From Gammaproteobacteria bacterium (GTDB lineage Bacteria; Pseudomonadota; Gammaproteobacteria; Pseudomonadales; Azotimanducaceae): 64,000 bases of DNA. A program made the translations under genes and the position numbers. Under the pieces are notes generated by a model. That model was given only the letters and a program-made list of their open reading frames with translations, ran no database searches and had not been told where the DNA came from. Positions 17,093-24,684 of the stretch are shown piece by piece. Positions within the stretch are counted from its first letter, which is position 1. Each line of letters starts with the position of its first letter. The stretch lies in contig JAPOVK010000018.1 in NCBI GenBank assembly GCA_026708185.1, positions 91,298 through 155,297 on the forward strand, in the 5' to 3' direction.

Positions 17093-17636
17093 GCTTGCTG
17101 CCAAGGTCGCCGTGGTCCTTGGACTGGCGGCGGTCGCCGGCTGCGTGAGCTTCACCGGGGCCGACCCCACCAAGCGAACCCTCGGCACGGCAATCGACGA
17201 CGAAGCGGTCGAACTCCTCGCCAAGCGGCACATCCGCTCGGCCGACGACCGCTTGGCCGAGAGCCATATCAACGTCGTCAGCTACCACGGCGTCGTGCTC
17301 TTGACCGGCGAAGTCGAAACCGCGGCGCTCCGCGATGCGGCCGAGCGCGCCGTGGCCGACATCCGCAAGATCCGCGCCGTTCACAACGACATCCAGGTGG
17401 GTGGCGCAAGCAATCTCGTCGCCCGAGCGAACGACAGCTGGCTTGCCACCAAGGTTCGCTCCGGCCTCACCGCCAGCGAGGAGGTCAAGGTCACACGCAT
17501 CAAGGTGGTGGCCGAGCGCGGCGTGATCTACCTGATCGGCGTCGTGCCGCGTAGCCAAGGGGACGCTGCAGCGGAAATCGCCCGCGACGTATTCGGCGTC
17601 AACCGCGTCGTCAAGGTTTTCGATTACCTAGACTAA
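17073..17636 (+). CDS. dolP: Outer-membrane BON-domain lipoprotein (DolP/YraP-like)
   Basis: This 187-residue lipoprotein has a signal with VAGC, placing the lipidated Cys at 24, followed by two BON domains of about 65 residues each. Each has the Gly-centred strand pattern (SYHGVVLLTGEV and AERGVIYLIGVV). DolP-type proteins bind anionic phospholipids and support outer-membrane integrity and BAM function. ATG 17073 lies inside yraN and gives a proper lipoprotein signal. The stop is followed by three copies of GACTAA/G, a minor tandem hexamer. Confidence 0.9.
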   Translation: MRQDAPKLAAKVAVVLGLAAVAGCVSFTGADPTKRTLGTAIDDEAVELLAKRHIRSADDRLAESHINVVSYHGVVLLTGEVETAALRDAAERAVADIRKIRAVHNDIQVGGASNLVARANDSWLATKVRSGLTASEEVKVTRIKVVAERGVIYLIGVVPRSQGDAAAEIARDVFGVNRVVKVFDYLD

Positions 17637-17704
17637 GACTAAGACTAGGCGAATCACTGGCGGCGAATGCAATGGAGAACGCTCCGCGTACTCCCGGCGC
17701 CCGC

Positions 17705-18085
17705 CTACTTGACGATGGTCAGCTTCGGACCGCCCGGACGTGGTCGCGGCGGTTCCGGCGGCGGAACGTCCGCCACATCCTCGGCGTCGAAGGCCATTCC
17801 CATGCCGCTCTCGCGCGAGTAGACCGCGACCACCGCGCCAACCGGCGACCGGACGTGAACCGGCTCGCCGCCGAAGCGGCAGTCGACGTCCAACCAATGG
17901 TCGCCGATGAGCAGGTTGCGTGTCGCGCCGGCGGAGACGTTCAGTACCAGCCTGCCTTTCTCCGCGCGCTCCATAGGCGCTTGGACGCCCGCCATGCTAC
18001 AGTCGACCACCAGATGGGGCGTTTGACCGTTGTCGGCGATCCAGTCCACCAGTGCACGTACCAGGTACGGCCTCACGGAGGTCAT
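17705..18085 (-). CDS. sspB: ClpXP specificity-enhancing factor SspB
   Basis: This 126-residue protein has the SspB ssrA-binding domain in residues 1-105: RPYLVRALVDWI at the start, then VNVSAGAT..L and CRFGGEPV, with a GA..A.Y.RE..GM.F end. After a proline-rich linker, the C-terminus GGPKLTIVK matches the short peptide that docks onto ClpX. The protein delivers ssrA-tagged and other substrates to ClpXP. Its start overlaps the sspA stop by four bases, the usual coupled sspA-sspB arrangement. Confidence 0.95.
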   Translation of the reverse strand: MTSVRPYLVRALVDWIADNGQTPHLVVDCSMAGVQAPMERAEKGRLVLNVSAGATRNLLIGDHWLDVDCRFGGEPVHVRSPVGAVVAVYSRESGMGMAFDAEDVADVPPPEPPRPRPGGPKLTIVK

Positions 18086-18717
18086 TCGCGCATTTCGAGC
18101 TCAAGCTCCGTCAAGCTGTCGCGGAAGGATTGCCGCGTGAACATCTTCTGCATGTACCGCGTGATCCCGCGTGTTTGCCGTTCGGGCAGTTCGATCCCCA
18201 CGTGGTTCAGACGCCACAGGATCGGCGCCACGCAACAGTCCACCAAGCTGAACTCGTCGTTGAAGAAGAACGGCTTCTCCGTGAACACCGGCGCGGCCGC
18301 CACGACGCTCTCGCGCAGCGTCTGGTGGGCACGCGCCAGAACCCGCTGGCCACCCTTTCCGCGCATCAGCAGTGTGAGGTTCGCACTCCAGTCCTTGTCG
18401 ATGCGATACATCAACAGGCGGCTCTGGGCCCGCGCAACGGGATAGACCGGCAGTAAGGGCGGATGCGGGAAGCGTTCGTCCAGGTACTCGATGATTACGG
18501 CGCTTTGGTAGAGCACCAGTTCCCGGTCCACCAGGGTCGGGACGGTATTGTACGGGTTGACCTCACCGAGCTGGCGCGGCAGGCGACTGGGGTTGACGTC
18601 CTGGATGTCCACCGTGACGCCTTTCTCCGCTAAGACCATGCGTACCGCATGGCTGTGGTGGTCGCGCGGATCCGAGTACAGGGTCATCGACGTCCGCCGA
18701 ACGGGATTCAAGTCCAA
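18082..18717 (-). CDS. sspA: Stringent starvation protein A
   Basis: This 211-residue GST-fold protein has the SspA-specific segments MTLYSDPRDHHSHAVRMVLAEKG, NPYNTVPTLVDREL, EYLDERFPHPPLLPVYPVAR and DEFSLVDCCVAPILWRL. SspA binds RNA polymerase and affects stationary-phase, acid-stress and virulence genes; it is not an active transferase. I kept the TTG at 18717 because the residues before the internal ATG (18687) still align with E. coli SspA, but the ATG is a fair alternative. The gene is cotranscribed with sspB and follows the bc1 genes. Confidence 0.94.
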   Translation of the reverse strand: MDLNPVRRTSMTLYSDPRDHHSHAVRMVLAEKGVTVDIQDVNPSRLPRQLGEVNPYNTVPTLVDRELVLYQSAVIIEYLDERFPHPPLLPVYPVARAQSRLLMYRIDKDWSANLTLLMRGKGGQRVLARAHQTLRESVVAAAPVFTEKPFFFNDEFSLVDCCVAPILWRLNHVGIELPERQTRGITRYMQKMFTRQSFRDSLTELELEMRE

Positions 18718-18786
18718 CTCGGTACCCCCGACCGGAACAAGCGCCTACGCGAGCGGCGCGGGTCCGGCCCTCGGTCGCTCATGCGG

Positions 18787-19734
18787 TCAATGCACATCCT
18801 TCCAATACTCGCGGTTGAGCATCGTCGCGAAGACGAATAGCAGGGCCAGGAAACCCAAAACCCAGTAGCCGAGCCGGTGGCGCTCCGCGCGACCGGGGTC
18901 GCCGACGTAGTGCAGGAAATTGGCGATGTCGTACGCGGCCTGATCGAACTCCTCCTCGGTCATCAACCCCGTGCCCGGTTCGACCTCGATGAAGTTGCAG
19001 TTCTTCTCGCGGTCGACCGTGCCTGTGCTGAGCGCGACGACGGCGTCCTCGCCGTCGAGTATGTCGACCGGCTTGTACCCACGGCAATCCTCGATCGGCG
19101 TTCCTTGCAGATCCATCAACACGTGCGGCATGCCGATGTTCGGGTAGACGCGATTGTTGACACCGAACGGCCGCTGCTCGTCGACATAGAAGGTCTTCAG
19201 CATGTTGTACACCCACGCCGTGCCCCGCACGCGGTCGACCATAGTCAGATCCGGGGGCGCCGCACCGAACCAGTTCTTCGCGCTCTCCGGGGCCATGGCC
19301 GTCTCCATCAGGCCGCCGATCTGCTGCTCGGTGAACACGAGATTCGTGAGCGCGACCTTGTGCGGAATGGCGAGGTCGTCCGCCGTGCGTTCATAGCGCT
19401 GGAACTTGAGCGAATGGCAACCGATGCAGTAGTTCATGAACAAGGCCATGCCACGCTGCAAGGACGGCTTGTCCGCCAGGTTCGGCGTCATCGGTTCGAG
19501 TTCGAACGTCGATTCCGCCGCGACCGCCGGGAGGCCTAAGGCCAGACACCCGACCAGGGCCAATCGCAACGCCCAAGCCCTTGCGTGGAACAAGCGCCAA
19601 AGGGAGCGTCGCGACCGGCGGCGGTTGCTCCATGGACGGTGGGTGTAGTCTTGGGCCGGAGTCGGCATGCCGCCAGCGGCACACGCCGGTACCGAGCGTA
19701 CACGAGGTACCTTATGCGGCTTTGGGGCGTTCAT
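18787..19734 (-). CDS. petC: Cytochrome c1 of the bc1 complex
   Basis: The product has a haem-binding CIGCH motif in NYCIGCHSLKFQRY, the WFGAAPPDLT segment, and a C-terminal membrane anchor (YWVLGFLALLFVFATMLNREYW). It carries electrons from the Rieske protein to soluble cytochrome c. ATG 19734 overlaps the petB stop (ATGA), which favours coupling, but it leaves about 55 Arg-rich residues before the signal peptide (LALVGCLALGLPAVAA). That stretch includes a dispersed repeat at 19581-19608, so a later start (ATG 19668 or a TTG near the signal) is possible. Confidence 0.93.
   Translation of the reverse strand: MNAPKPHKVPRVRSVPACAAGGMPTPAQDYTHRPWSNRRRSRRSLWRLFHARAWALRLALVGCLALGLPAVAAESTFELEPMTPNLADKPSLQRGMALFMNYCIGCHSLKFQRYERTADDLAIPHKVALTNLVFTEQQIGGLMETAMAPESAKNWFGAAPPDLTMVDRVRGTAWVYNMLKTFYVDEQRPFGVNNRVYPNIGMPHVLMDLQGTPIEDCRGYKPVDILDGEDAVVALSTGTVDREKNCNFIEVEPGTGLMTEEEFDQAAYDIANFLHYVGDPGRAERHRLGYWVLGFLALLFVFATMLNREYWKDVH
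19581..19608 (+). repeat. 28-bp dispersed repeat, copy 1 (inside the petC N-terminal extension)
   Basis: This 28-base segment, centred on GGAACAAGCGCCAAAG, recurs at 46146-46173 with three mismatches (25/28). The second copy is intergenic, between the GNAT and lumazine synthase genes. Here it lies on the strand opposite petC, upstream of the encoded signal peptide. Confidence 0.6.
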
Positions 19735-20987
19735 GTCACGCGCTCCGGCGGAGGCTTCGTCTTCTCGACGCGCGTATACCAAGGCATGAGTAGGAAGTAG
19801 GCGAAATAGATGATCGTGCCAATCTGCGCGATGGCCGTGGTCAGCGGCGTCGCGTGGATGGTGCCGAGATAGCCGAGCACGAAGAAGCTCAGCACGAATA
19901 GCGCCAGCATGACCTTCGAGATCCAGCCCTTGTAGCGCATCGACTTCACGGGGCTGCGGTCCAGCCACGGCAGCATCATCGGGATCAGGATCGCGGCACC
20001 CATGACGACGAGACCCCAGAACTTCGCCGTCAGCCCGAACAGCGGGAACGTCGAGGCGCGCAGCATCGAGTAGAACGGCGTGAAGTACCAGACAGGCGCG
20101 ATCAGTTCAGGTGTCTTCAACGGGTCGGCCCGTTCGAAATTCGGTTTCTCGAGGAAATAGCCGAACATCTCGGGCGCAAAAAACACCACGGCGCAGAAGA
20201 CGAAAAGGAATGCGACCGTGGCCTGGAAGTCGTGCACTGTGTAATAGGGATGGAACGGGATGCCGTCCTTCGGAATCCCGTTGTTGTCCTTGTTCGTCTT
20301 GATCTCGATGCCGTCGGGATTGTTCGACCCGACGTGGTGCAGTGCCACGATATGCAGGAACACTAGGCCAACGAGCGCTAGCGGCAGGGCCACCACGTGC
20401 AGCGCGAAGAATCGGTTCAGCGTGATCTCGGACATCAGGTAGTCGCCGCGCACCCACTCCATGAGATCCGGCCCGACGAACGGGATCGCGCCAACCAGGG
20501 AGACGATGACCTGGGCACCCCAGAAGGACATGTTGCCCCACGGCAGCAGATAGCCGAAGAAGCCTTCCGCCATGAGCACGAGGTAGATCCCCATGCCGAT
20601 GAGCCACAGCAGTTCCCGCGGCGCGCGGTAGGACCCATAGGCAAGTCCTCTGAACATGTGCAGGTAGACCACGACGAAGAACGCCGAGGCGCCGGTCGAG
20701 TGCACGTAGCGGATGATGTCGCCGTATTCGACGTCCCGCATGATGTACTCCACCGAGGCGAACGCGCCGTCGCCGCTGGGCACGTACGACATCGTCAGCC
20801 AGATGCCGGTGAGCAACTGGATGCCGAGCACCACCGTCGCGAGAATCCCGAAGTAGTACCAGAAGTTGAAGTTCTTCGGCGCGTAGTACCTGGTGGCGTG
20901 ATACTCCACCGTTTCCGTCAACGGCAGACGCGCGTTCAGCCAGATCAGCAGGCGCGGCAAGGCGCGCACCGGAGGCGATTCAGCCAC
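19731..20987 (-). CDS. petB: Cytochrome b of the bc1 complex
   Basis: This 418-residue integral membrane protein has the two pairs of haem-ligand histidines: HSTGASAFFVVVYLH in helix B, and HVVALPLALVGLVFLH in helix D. The quinol-oxidation-site loop reads PVWY in place of mitochondrial PEWY, a variant known from beta- and gammaproteobacteria. It oxidises quinol and reduces quinone across the inner membrane. The GTG at 20987 has AAGGAG at good spacing; upstream in-frame codons lack this. The Rieske gene lies upstream and petC overlaps its stop. Confidence 0.95.
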   Translation of the reverse strand: MAESPPVRALPRLLIWLNARLPLTETVEYHATRYYAPKNFNFWYYFGILATVVLGIQLLTGIWLTMSYVPSGDGAFASVEYIMRDVEYGDIIRYVHSTGASAFFVVVYLHMFRGLAYGSYRAPRELLWLIGMGIYLVLMAEGFFGYLLPWGNMSFWGAQVIVSLVGAIPFVGPDLMEWVRGDYLMSEITLNRFFALHVVALPLALVGLVFLHIVALHHVGSNNPDGIEIKTNKDNNGIPKDGIPFHPYYTVHDFQATVAFLFVFCAVVFFAPEMFGYFLEKPNFERADPLKTPELIAPVWYFTPFYSMLRASTFPLFGLTAKFWGLVVMGAAILIPMMLPWLDRSPVKSMRYKGWISKVMLALFVLSFFVLGYLGTIHATPLTTAIAQIGTIIYFAYFLLMPWYTRVEKTKPPPERVT

Positions 20988-21038
20988 TAACACCCTCTCC
21001 TTGCATGTGCTCGACTCAGCTTGTTCGGCGGCTAACAC

Positions 21039-21668
21039 TCAAGCGGTGTTTTCGTCCACGCCGACGATGATCTCGGTGTCCGACAAGAAGGAATGAGGCG
21101 GCACGTCCAGGTTGTCCGGTGCCGGCACGCCCTTGACCACGCGCCCGGCCAAGTCGAAGCGCGAGCCGTGACAGGGGCAGTAGAAGCCCCCTTGCCAATC
21201 CGGGTCGAACGGCTCCGGCTTGATTTCGCCGTGGTACTTCGGCGAGCAGCCGAGGTGCGTACAGATTCCGAGGTACACGCCGATCTCCGGCTTCCGGGAT
21301 CGCCAGGGGTTGCGCGCGTACGCGGGCTGGCGCTCCAAGTTCTCGGAGTCCGGGTCGGCCAGGTCGGCCTGGTCCTGCTCGCGCTCGAGCTGGCGCACGT
21401 CAGAGGCGCTGCGTCCGACCACGAACACCGGCTGTCCGCGCCAGGCGGGAATCGGGCCGAGCATCTCCCCCGCCTTGAGTCGGGACACGTCGATGGTCAC
21501 GGGCGCACCGGCGGCGCGCGCCTTGGCACTCGGCACCCAGGCTTTCACGAACGGCACAGCCGCCCCGAACGCACCCACCGCCGCCGTCGCGGACGTGGCC
21601 GCGATCAGGAAGTAACGTCGAGGCCGACTCTCGGGCGGCCCGGACGCGTTCGCGTCATCTCGGCTCAC
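21039..21668 (-). CDS. petA: Rieske iron-sulfur protein of the bc1 complex
   Basis: The product has a single N-terminal transmembrane/Tat-like segment ([17 protein letters not shown]) and the two [2Fe-2S] ligand loops CTHLGC and CPCHGSRFD, which provide the Cys-His pairs. It passes electrons from quinol to cytochrome c1. The frame is open upstream to 21785, but that part crosses a 99-bp intergenic repeat. GTG 21668 gives a sensible 209-residue protein, though it lacks a strong ribosome-binding site. petB follows 51 bp later. Confidence 0.93.
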   Translation of the reverse strand: MSRDDANASGPPESRPRRYFLIAATSATAAVGAFGAAVPFVKAWVPSAKARAAGAPVTIDVSRLKAGEMLGPIPAWRGQPVFVVGRSASDVRQLEREQDQADLADPDSENLERQPAYARNPWRSRKPEIGVYLGICTHLGCSPKYHGEIKPEPFDPDWQGGFYCPCHGSRFDLAGRVVKGVPAPDNLDVPPHSFLSDTEIIVGVDENTA

Positions 21669-21694
21669 GGGTTTTGAACACCGTCGATCACTGT

Positions 21695-21793
21695 CTAGGC
21701 GCGTCGCTGGCGCGACGCGATCGAGGCGAACCGCAAGCGGTTCGACGCTCCGCATTCTCCCTACGACGCAGGAAACTCGAGGCAATCGTCAAC
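21695..21793. repeat. ~100-bp dispersed intergenic repeat, copy 1
   Basis: The block runs from CTAGGCGCG to AATCGTCAAC between rpsI and petA. Its centre CGAACCGCAAGCGGTTCG is a perfect inverted repeat with 8-bp arms and a 2-base loop. A matching block with the same two ends and order of motifs lies at 52284-52382, and the palindromic core recurs inverted at 36780-36812. It lies in the expected promoter/leader region of petABC. Confidence 0.7.
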
Positions 21794-21813
21794 ATTCGGC
21801 CCTCGCAGGACAT

Positions 21814-22203
21814 CTAGCGCTTCGAGTACTGCGGCCGTTTGCGCGCTTTGCGCAGACCCACTTTCTTGCGTTCGACTTCGCGGGCGTCGCGCGTCAGCAG
21901 GCCAGCTTCACGCATGTCCTTGCGCAGTCCCTCGTCATAGTCCACCAGTGCGCGGGCGATGCCGTGGCGAATCGCGCCCGCTTGGCCGGACCCGCCCCCG
22001 CCCCTAACCGTCACGGTAACGTCGACGTTGTCGGCAACACCGGCGATATTGAGCGGTTGGCGAACCACCATGCGCGCCGTTTCCCGACCGAAGAACTCGT
22101 CCAAGGACCGCCGGTTGACGAGGATGCGACCGGTACCGGGTCTCAAGAACACGCGTGCCGCCGCGGTCTTGCGCCGGCCGGTGCCGTAATTCGTATCGGG
22201 CAT
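21814..22203 (-). CDS. rpsI: 30S ribosomal protein S9
   Basis: This 129-residue protein ends in the S9 hallmark [17 protein letters not shown], whose C-terminal tail contacts P-site t[20 protein letters not shown] near the N-terminus and the [21 protein letters not shown] block are also diagnostic. ATG 22203 follows GAGTGAGG. It is cotranscribed with rplM, as in most bacteria. Confidence 0.98.
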   Translation of the reverse strand: MPDTNYGTGRRKTAAARVFLRPGTGRILVNRRSLDEFFGRETARMVVRQPLNIAGVADNVDVTVTVRGGGGSGQAGAIRHGIARALVDYDEGLRKDMREAGLLTRDAREVERKKVGLRKARKRPQYSKR

Positions 22204-22293
22204 GGCCTCACTCACTCCCAAGTTGATCTGCGGCCCATCGCCATAGGTTCCGAGCGCACGCCACGCCTACGGCGCAGTACATCTTGAATGACA

Positions 22294-22722
22294 CTACAGT
22301 TCGAGGGCTTGCGGCTGTTGCGCGGCGTGCGGATGCGCTGGCCCGGCGTAGACCTTCAGCTTGCGCAGCATCGCACGGCCGAGCGGATTGCGCGGCATCA
22401 TGCCCTTGACCGCCGCGGTCAAGAGACGCTCCGGGTGTTCGGCGCGCATTTTTCCCAGCGGCGTGGCCCTGATGCCGCCCGGGTAGCCCGAGTGCCGATA
22501 GTAGATCTTGTCCTGTTCCTTCTTCCCGGTCACGCGCACCTTCTCGGCATTGACGACGACGATGTAGTCCCCGGTGTCGACATGGGGCGTGTACTCGGCC
22601 TTGTGCTTGCCGCGCAGTCGACGTGCGATCTCCGACGCGAAGCGCCCCAGGGTCTTACCCTCGGCGTCCACGACATACCAGTCGTGTTGCGCGTCTTCGC
22701 GACGCGTGCTCACGGTTTTCAT
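22294..22722 (-). CDS. rplM: 50S ribosomal protein L13
   Basis: This 142-residue L13 has the standard blocks [55 protein letters not shown] and MLPRNPLG-like [20 protein letters not shown]. It is an early-assembly 23S rRNA-binding protein. rpsI follows 90 bp later on the same strand. The upstream 102 bp separating it from coq7 probably holds the promoter. Confidence 0.98.
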   Translation of the reverse strand: MKTVSTRREDAQHDWYVVDAEGKTLGRFASEIARRLRGKHKAEYTPHVDTGDYIVVVNAEKVRVTGKKEQDKIYYRHSGYPGGIRATPLGKMRAEHPERLLTAAVKGMMPRNPLGRAMLRKLKVYAGPAHPHAAQQPQALEL

Positions 22723-22824
22723 CGGCGGGTGGGCGGCAAAAAATTGGTGCGCAAGTTTACGCGGCTGCCGTTAGGCGGACAACCCCGAAAACAGCTCGCA
22801 ACGCGATGAGTTCATTCGCGGCCG

Positions 22825-23580
22825 CTACAGCCGATACGTGGCCCCCGTCATCAGGCGCGACGCCAACCTCATCGCGGTCTTCACCGCGGCGGGGAACACC
22901 GTTGCGCCCGCGAGCCTCGCCTGGTCGCCGTGCCGCAACTCGTCGGCACGCACCGCTTCGAGGATCGCCCGGCTCTTGCCATCGCCGACGGGCAGGCGGC
23001 CAAGGTGGTCCTCAAGGTGCTGGCCGACCTGGTCCTCGGTGGCTTCGACGAAACCGAGGCTGACCTTGTCCCCCAAGAAGCCCGCCGCCGCACCTGTCGC
23101 GTAGGACGCAACGTAGAAGAACGGTTCGAGGATCGACGGCCGGCTGTCGAGTTCCGCGAGGCGCTCCCGGCACCAGGCGAGGTGGTCGCGCTCTTCCTCC
23201 GCGGCCGTCTCGAGGGCCTGTTGCACGTCCGCTGCACGGGCCGTCAGCGACTGCCCTTCGTACAGGGCCTGGGCGCATACCTCGCCGCAGTGGTTGACGC
23301 GCATCAGGCCAGCGGCGTGCCGGCGTTCGTCATCGGTCAGGCTCGACTCGATGTCCGACGCGGGATTCGGCCGCGCCGCCACCGTCCCGCCGGCCAGGCT
23401 CCGCAACCCGCGTTCAATGGCCGTTAGGAACGCGTCAAGCGCCCCAGAGCCGGCCCGGCGCTTCGCTCGCGCTGTGCGCCGGGTGCGTCTCCGGCCCAAG
23501 GCCACACCGACCGCGCATGGGCCAAGCCGCGCCAGGTCGCTCCGCTCCCTGGTGCGTTTGGCCCGTACGCGGAGCGTCAC
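22825..23580 (-). CDS. coq7: Coq7-type demethoxyubiquinone hydroxylase
   Basis: The core from about residue 47 matches the bacterial Coq7 di-iron hydroxylase. It has the iron-ligand Glu in NHCGEVCAQALYEGQ, EEERDHLAWC, the second helix pair around EATEDQVGQHLEDHL, and DELRH. It adds the last ring hydroxyl in ubiquinone synthesis. The only in-frame starts before the conserved core are GTG 23580 (overlapping the upstream stop as GTGA), and GTG 23505 or TTG 23499, which lie within a 19-bp dispersed repeat. The Arg-rich N-terminal extension is therefore either real or much shorter than shown. Confidence 0.9.
   Translation of the reverse strand: MTLRVRAKRTRERSDLARLGPCAVGVALGRRRTRRTARAKRRAGSGALDAFLTAIERGLRSLAGGTVAARPNPASDIESSLTDDERRHAAGLMRVNHCGEVCAQALYEGQSLTARAADVQQALETAAEEERDHLAWCRERLAELDSRPSILEPFFYVASYATGAAAGFLGDKVSLGFVEATEDQVGQHLEDHLGRLPVGDGKSRAILEAVRADELRHGDQARLAGATVFPAAVKTAMRLASRLMTGATYRL
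23495..23513 (+). repeat. 19-bp dispersed repeat core, copy 2
   Basis: This is an exact second copy of the CCCAAGGCCACACCGACCG core at 4703-4721. On the minus strand it supplies the only alternative GTG/TTG starts for coq7. Confidence 0.5.
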
Positions 23581-24527
23581 TGCTGCAAGCGCCGCAGACG
23601 GATGGAGCCTCCGGACGTGCGCAGCGCCATCGCCGGACCGCCGCCATTGAGCGCGGTTTCGAGGCGGTTGTTAGCTGCCAGTTCGCCCACCATCGTGACC
23701 GGAAAGTCCGTGGACACGCGACCACCCGATGTCCGCGCATTCAGGTCCACGGCGATCTCGTCAGGCAGATAGACCGTCACGTTGCCCCCAGAGGTCCGCA
23801 ACTCGCTCGGCGCGTCCGGCTGGGCGATGAACTCGGCGGAAATCGACCCGCCCGACGTTCTCGCCTGCACGGCGCCGTTGACACCTCGAACGCGGATTGA
23901 GCCTCCGGACGTCTTGGCGGCGACGTCGCCCGCGACCGCTTCGGTTTCGATGCTGCCGCCGGAAGTCGTGGCGGAGACGTGCCCTTGGGCGTCGCCGATG
24001 CGGATATCCCCGCCGGAGGTCCGCGCAACGGTTTCGTGAGCCCGGGCGATGCGCACGCTGCCGCCGGATGTCCTGGCCTGGACCGGTCCGTCGACCTCGC
24101 CGATTCGCACATCACCACCGGATGTCCGCGCGAAGACCTCGCCTTCGAGGCTGTCGATCGCAATGTCGCCCCCGGCAGTGCGCAACTCGAGGTCGTGCTG
24201 GTACGGGACACTGATGCGGAAACGCGGCTGCTTCTCCCAATCCCAAAACCGCCAGCGTGAACCCTTTCGACGGCCTTGAATCGTCACCACGCCGTCGGAC
24301 TGTTCGAACTCCAGTTCAAGGCTCTCCGGCCGTTCGACAACCACTTCGATTCCGTCGCGCGCGCGGCTTTGGATGTCGACCGCACCAAACTCCGTATCGA
24401 CCACCAGGCGGGCGCCAGGGGCAGCATCGAAGGTGCGCCGAACCGGGTCGTCGGCATTGGCTGAACCCGTCGGGGCCGCGATGGCCGTGCCGAGGGCGAG
24501 GCACGTCGCAAGCGATCTCGTGGTCAT
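23577..24527 (-). CDS. Exported DUF4097 beta-solenoid protein with TSGG repeats
   Basis: This 316-residue protein has a signal peptide ending near GSANA and then a right-handed solenoid-like array. The motif [AL]-R/K/T-T-S-G-G-x-[IV] recurs about nine times at 19-25 residue spacing from about residue 128 to the C-terminus. This is the DUF4097/adhesin-like repeat pattern. Such proteins are periplasmic or surface-exposed and of unknown function, often encoded near envelope-stress regulators, none of which is seen here. ATG 24527 follows AAGAGGAG. Its stop overlaps the coq7 GTG, which suggests coupling. Confidence 0.85.
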   Translation of the reverse strand: MTTRSLATCLALGTAIAAPTGSANADDPVRRTFDAAPGARLVVDTEFGAVDIQSRARDGIEVVVERPESLELEFEQSDGVVTIQGRRKGSRWRFWDWEKQPRFRISVPYQHDLELRTAGGDIAIDSLEGEVFARTSGGDVRIGEVDGPVQARTSGGSVRIARAHETVARTSGGDIRIGDAQGHVSATTSGGSIETEAVAGDVAAKTSGGSIRVRGVNGAVQARTSGGSISAEFIAQPDAPSELRTSGGNVTVYLPDEIAVDLNARTSGGRVSTDFPVTMVGELAANNRLETALNGGGPAMALRTSGGSIRLRRLQQ

Positions 24528-24684
24528 GGCTACTCCTCTTGTTAACCAGCTGTGCATGCGGGCTCGCAAACGGCGTGCCAACCCGCATGCACCAAGAGAA
24601 ACAACGGGATACGAAACGGGGCGTAACTCCGGGAGCGTGCGCATGGCCGGTACCGCCGAAAGCTGGCGAAACCTGCCACCACGG

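Noticed and set aside
17630..17650. Tandem GACTAA hexamer after the dolP-like gene
   Set aside because: Only three units; too short to call a functional repeat.
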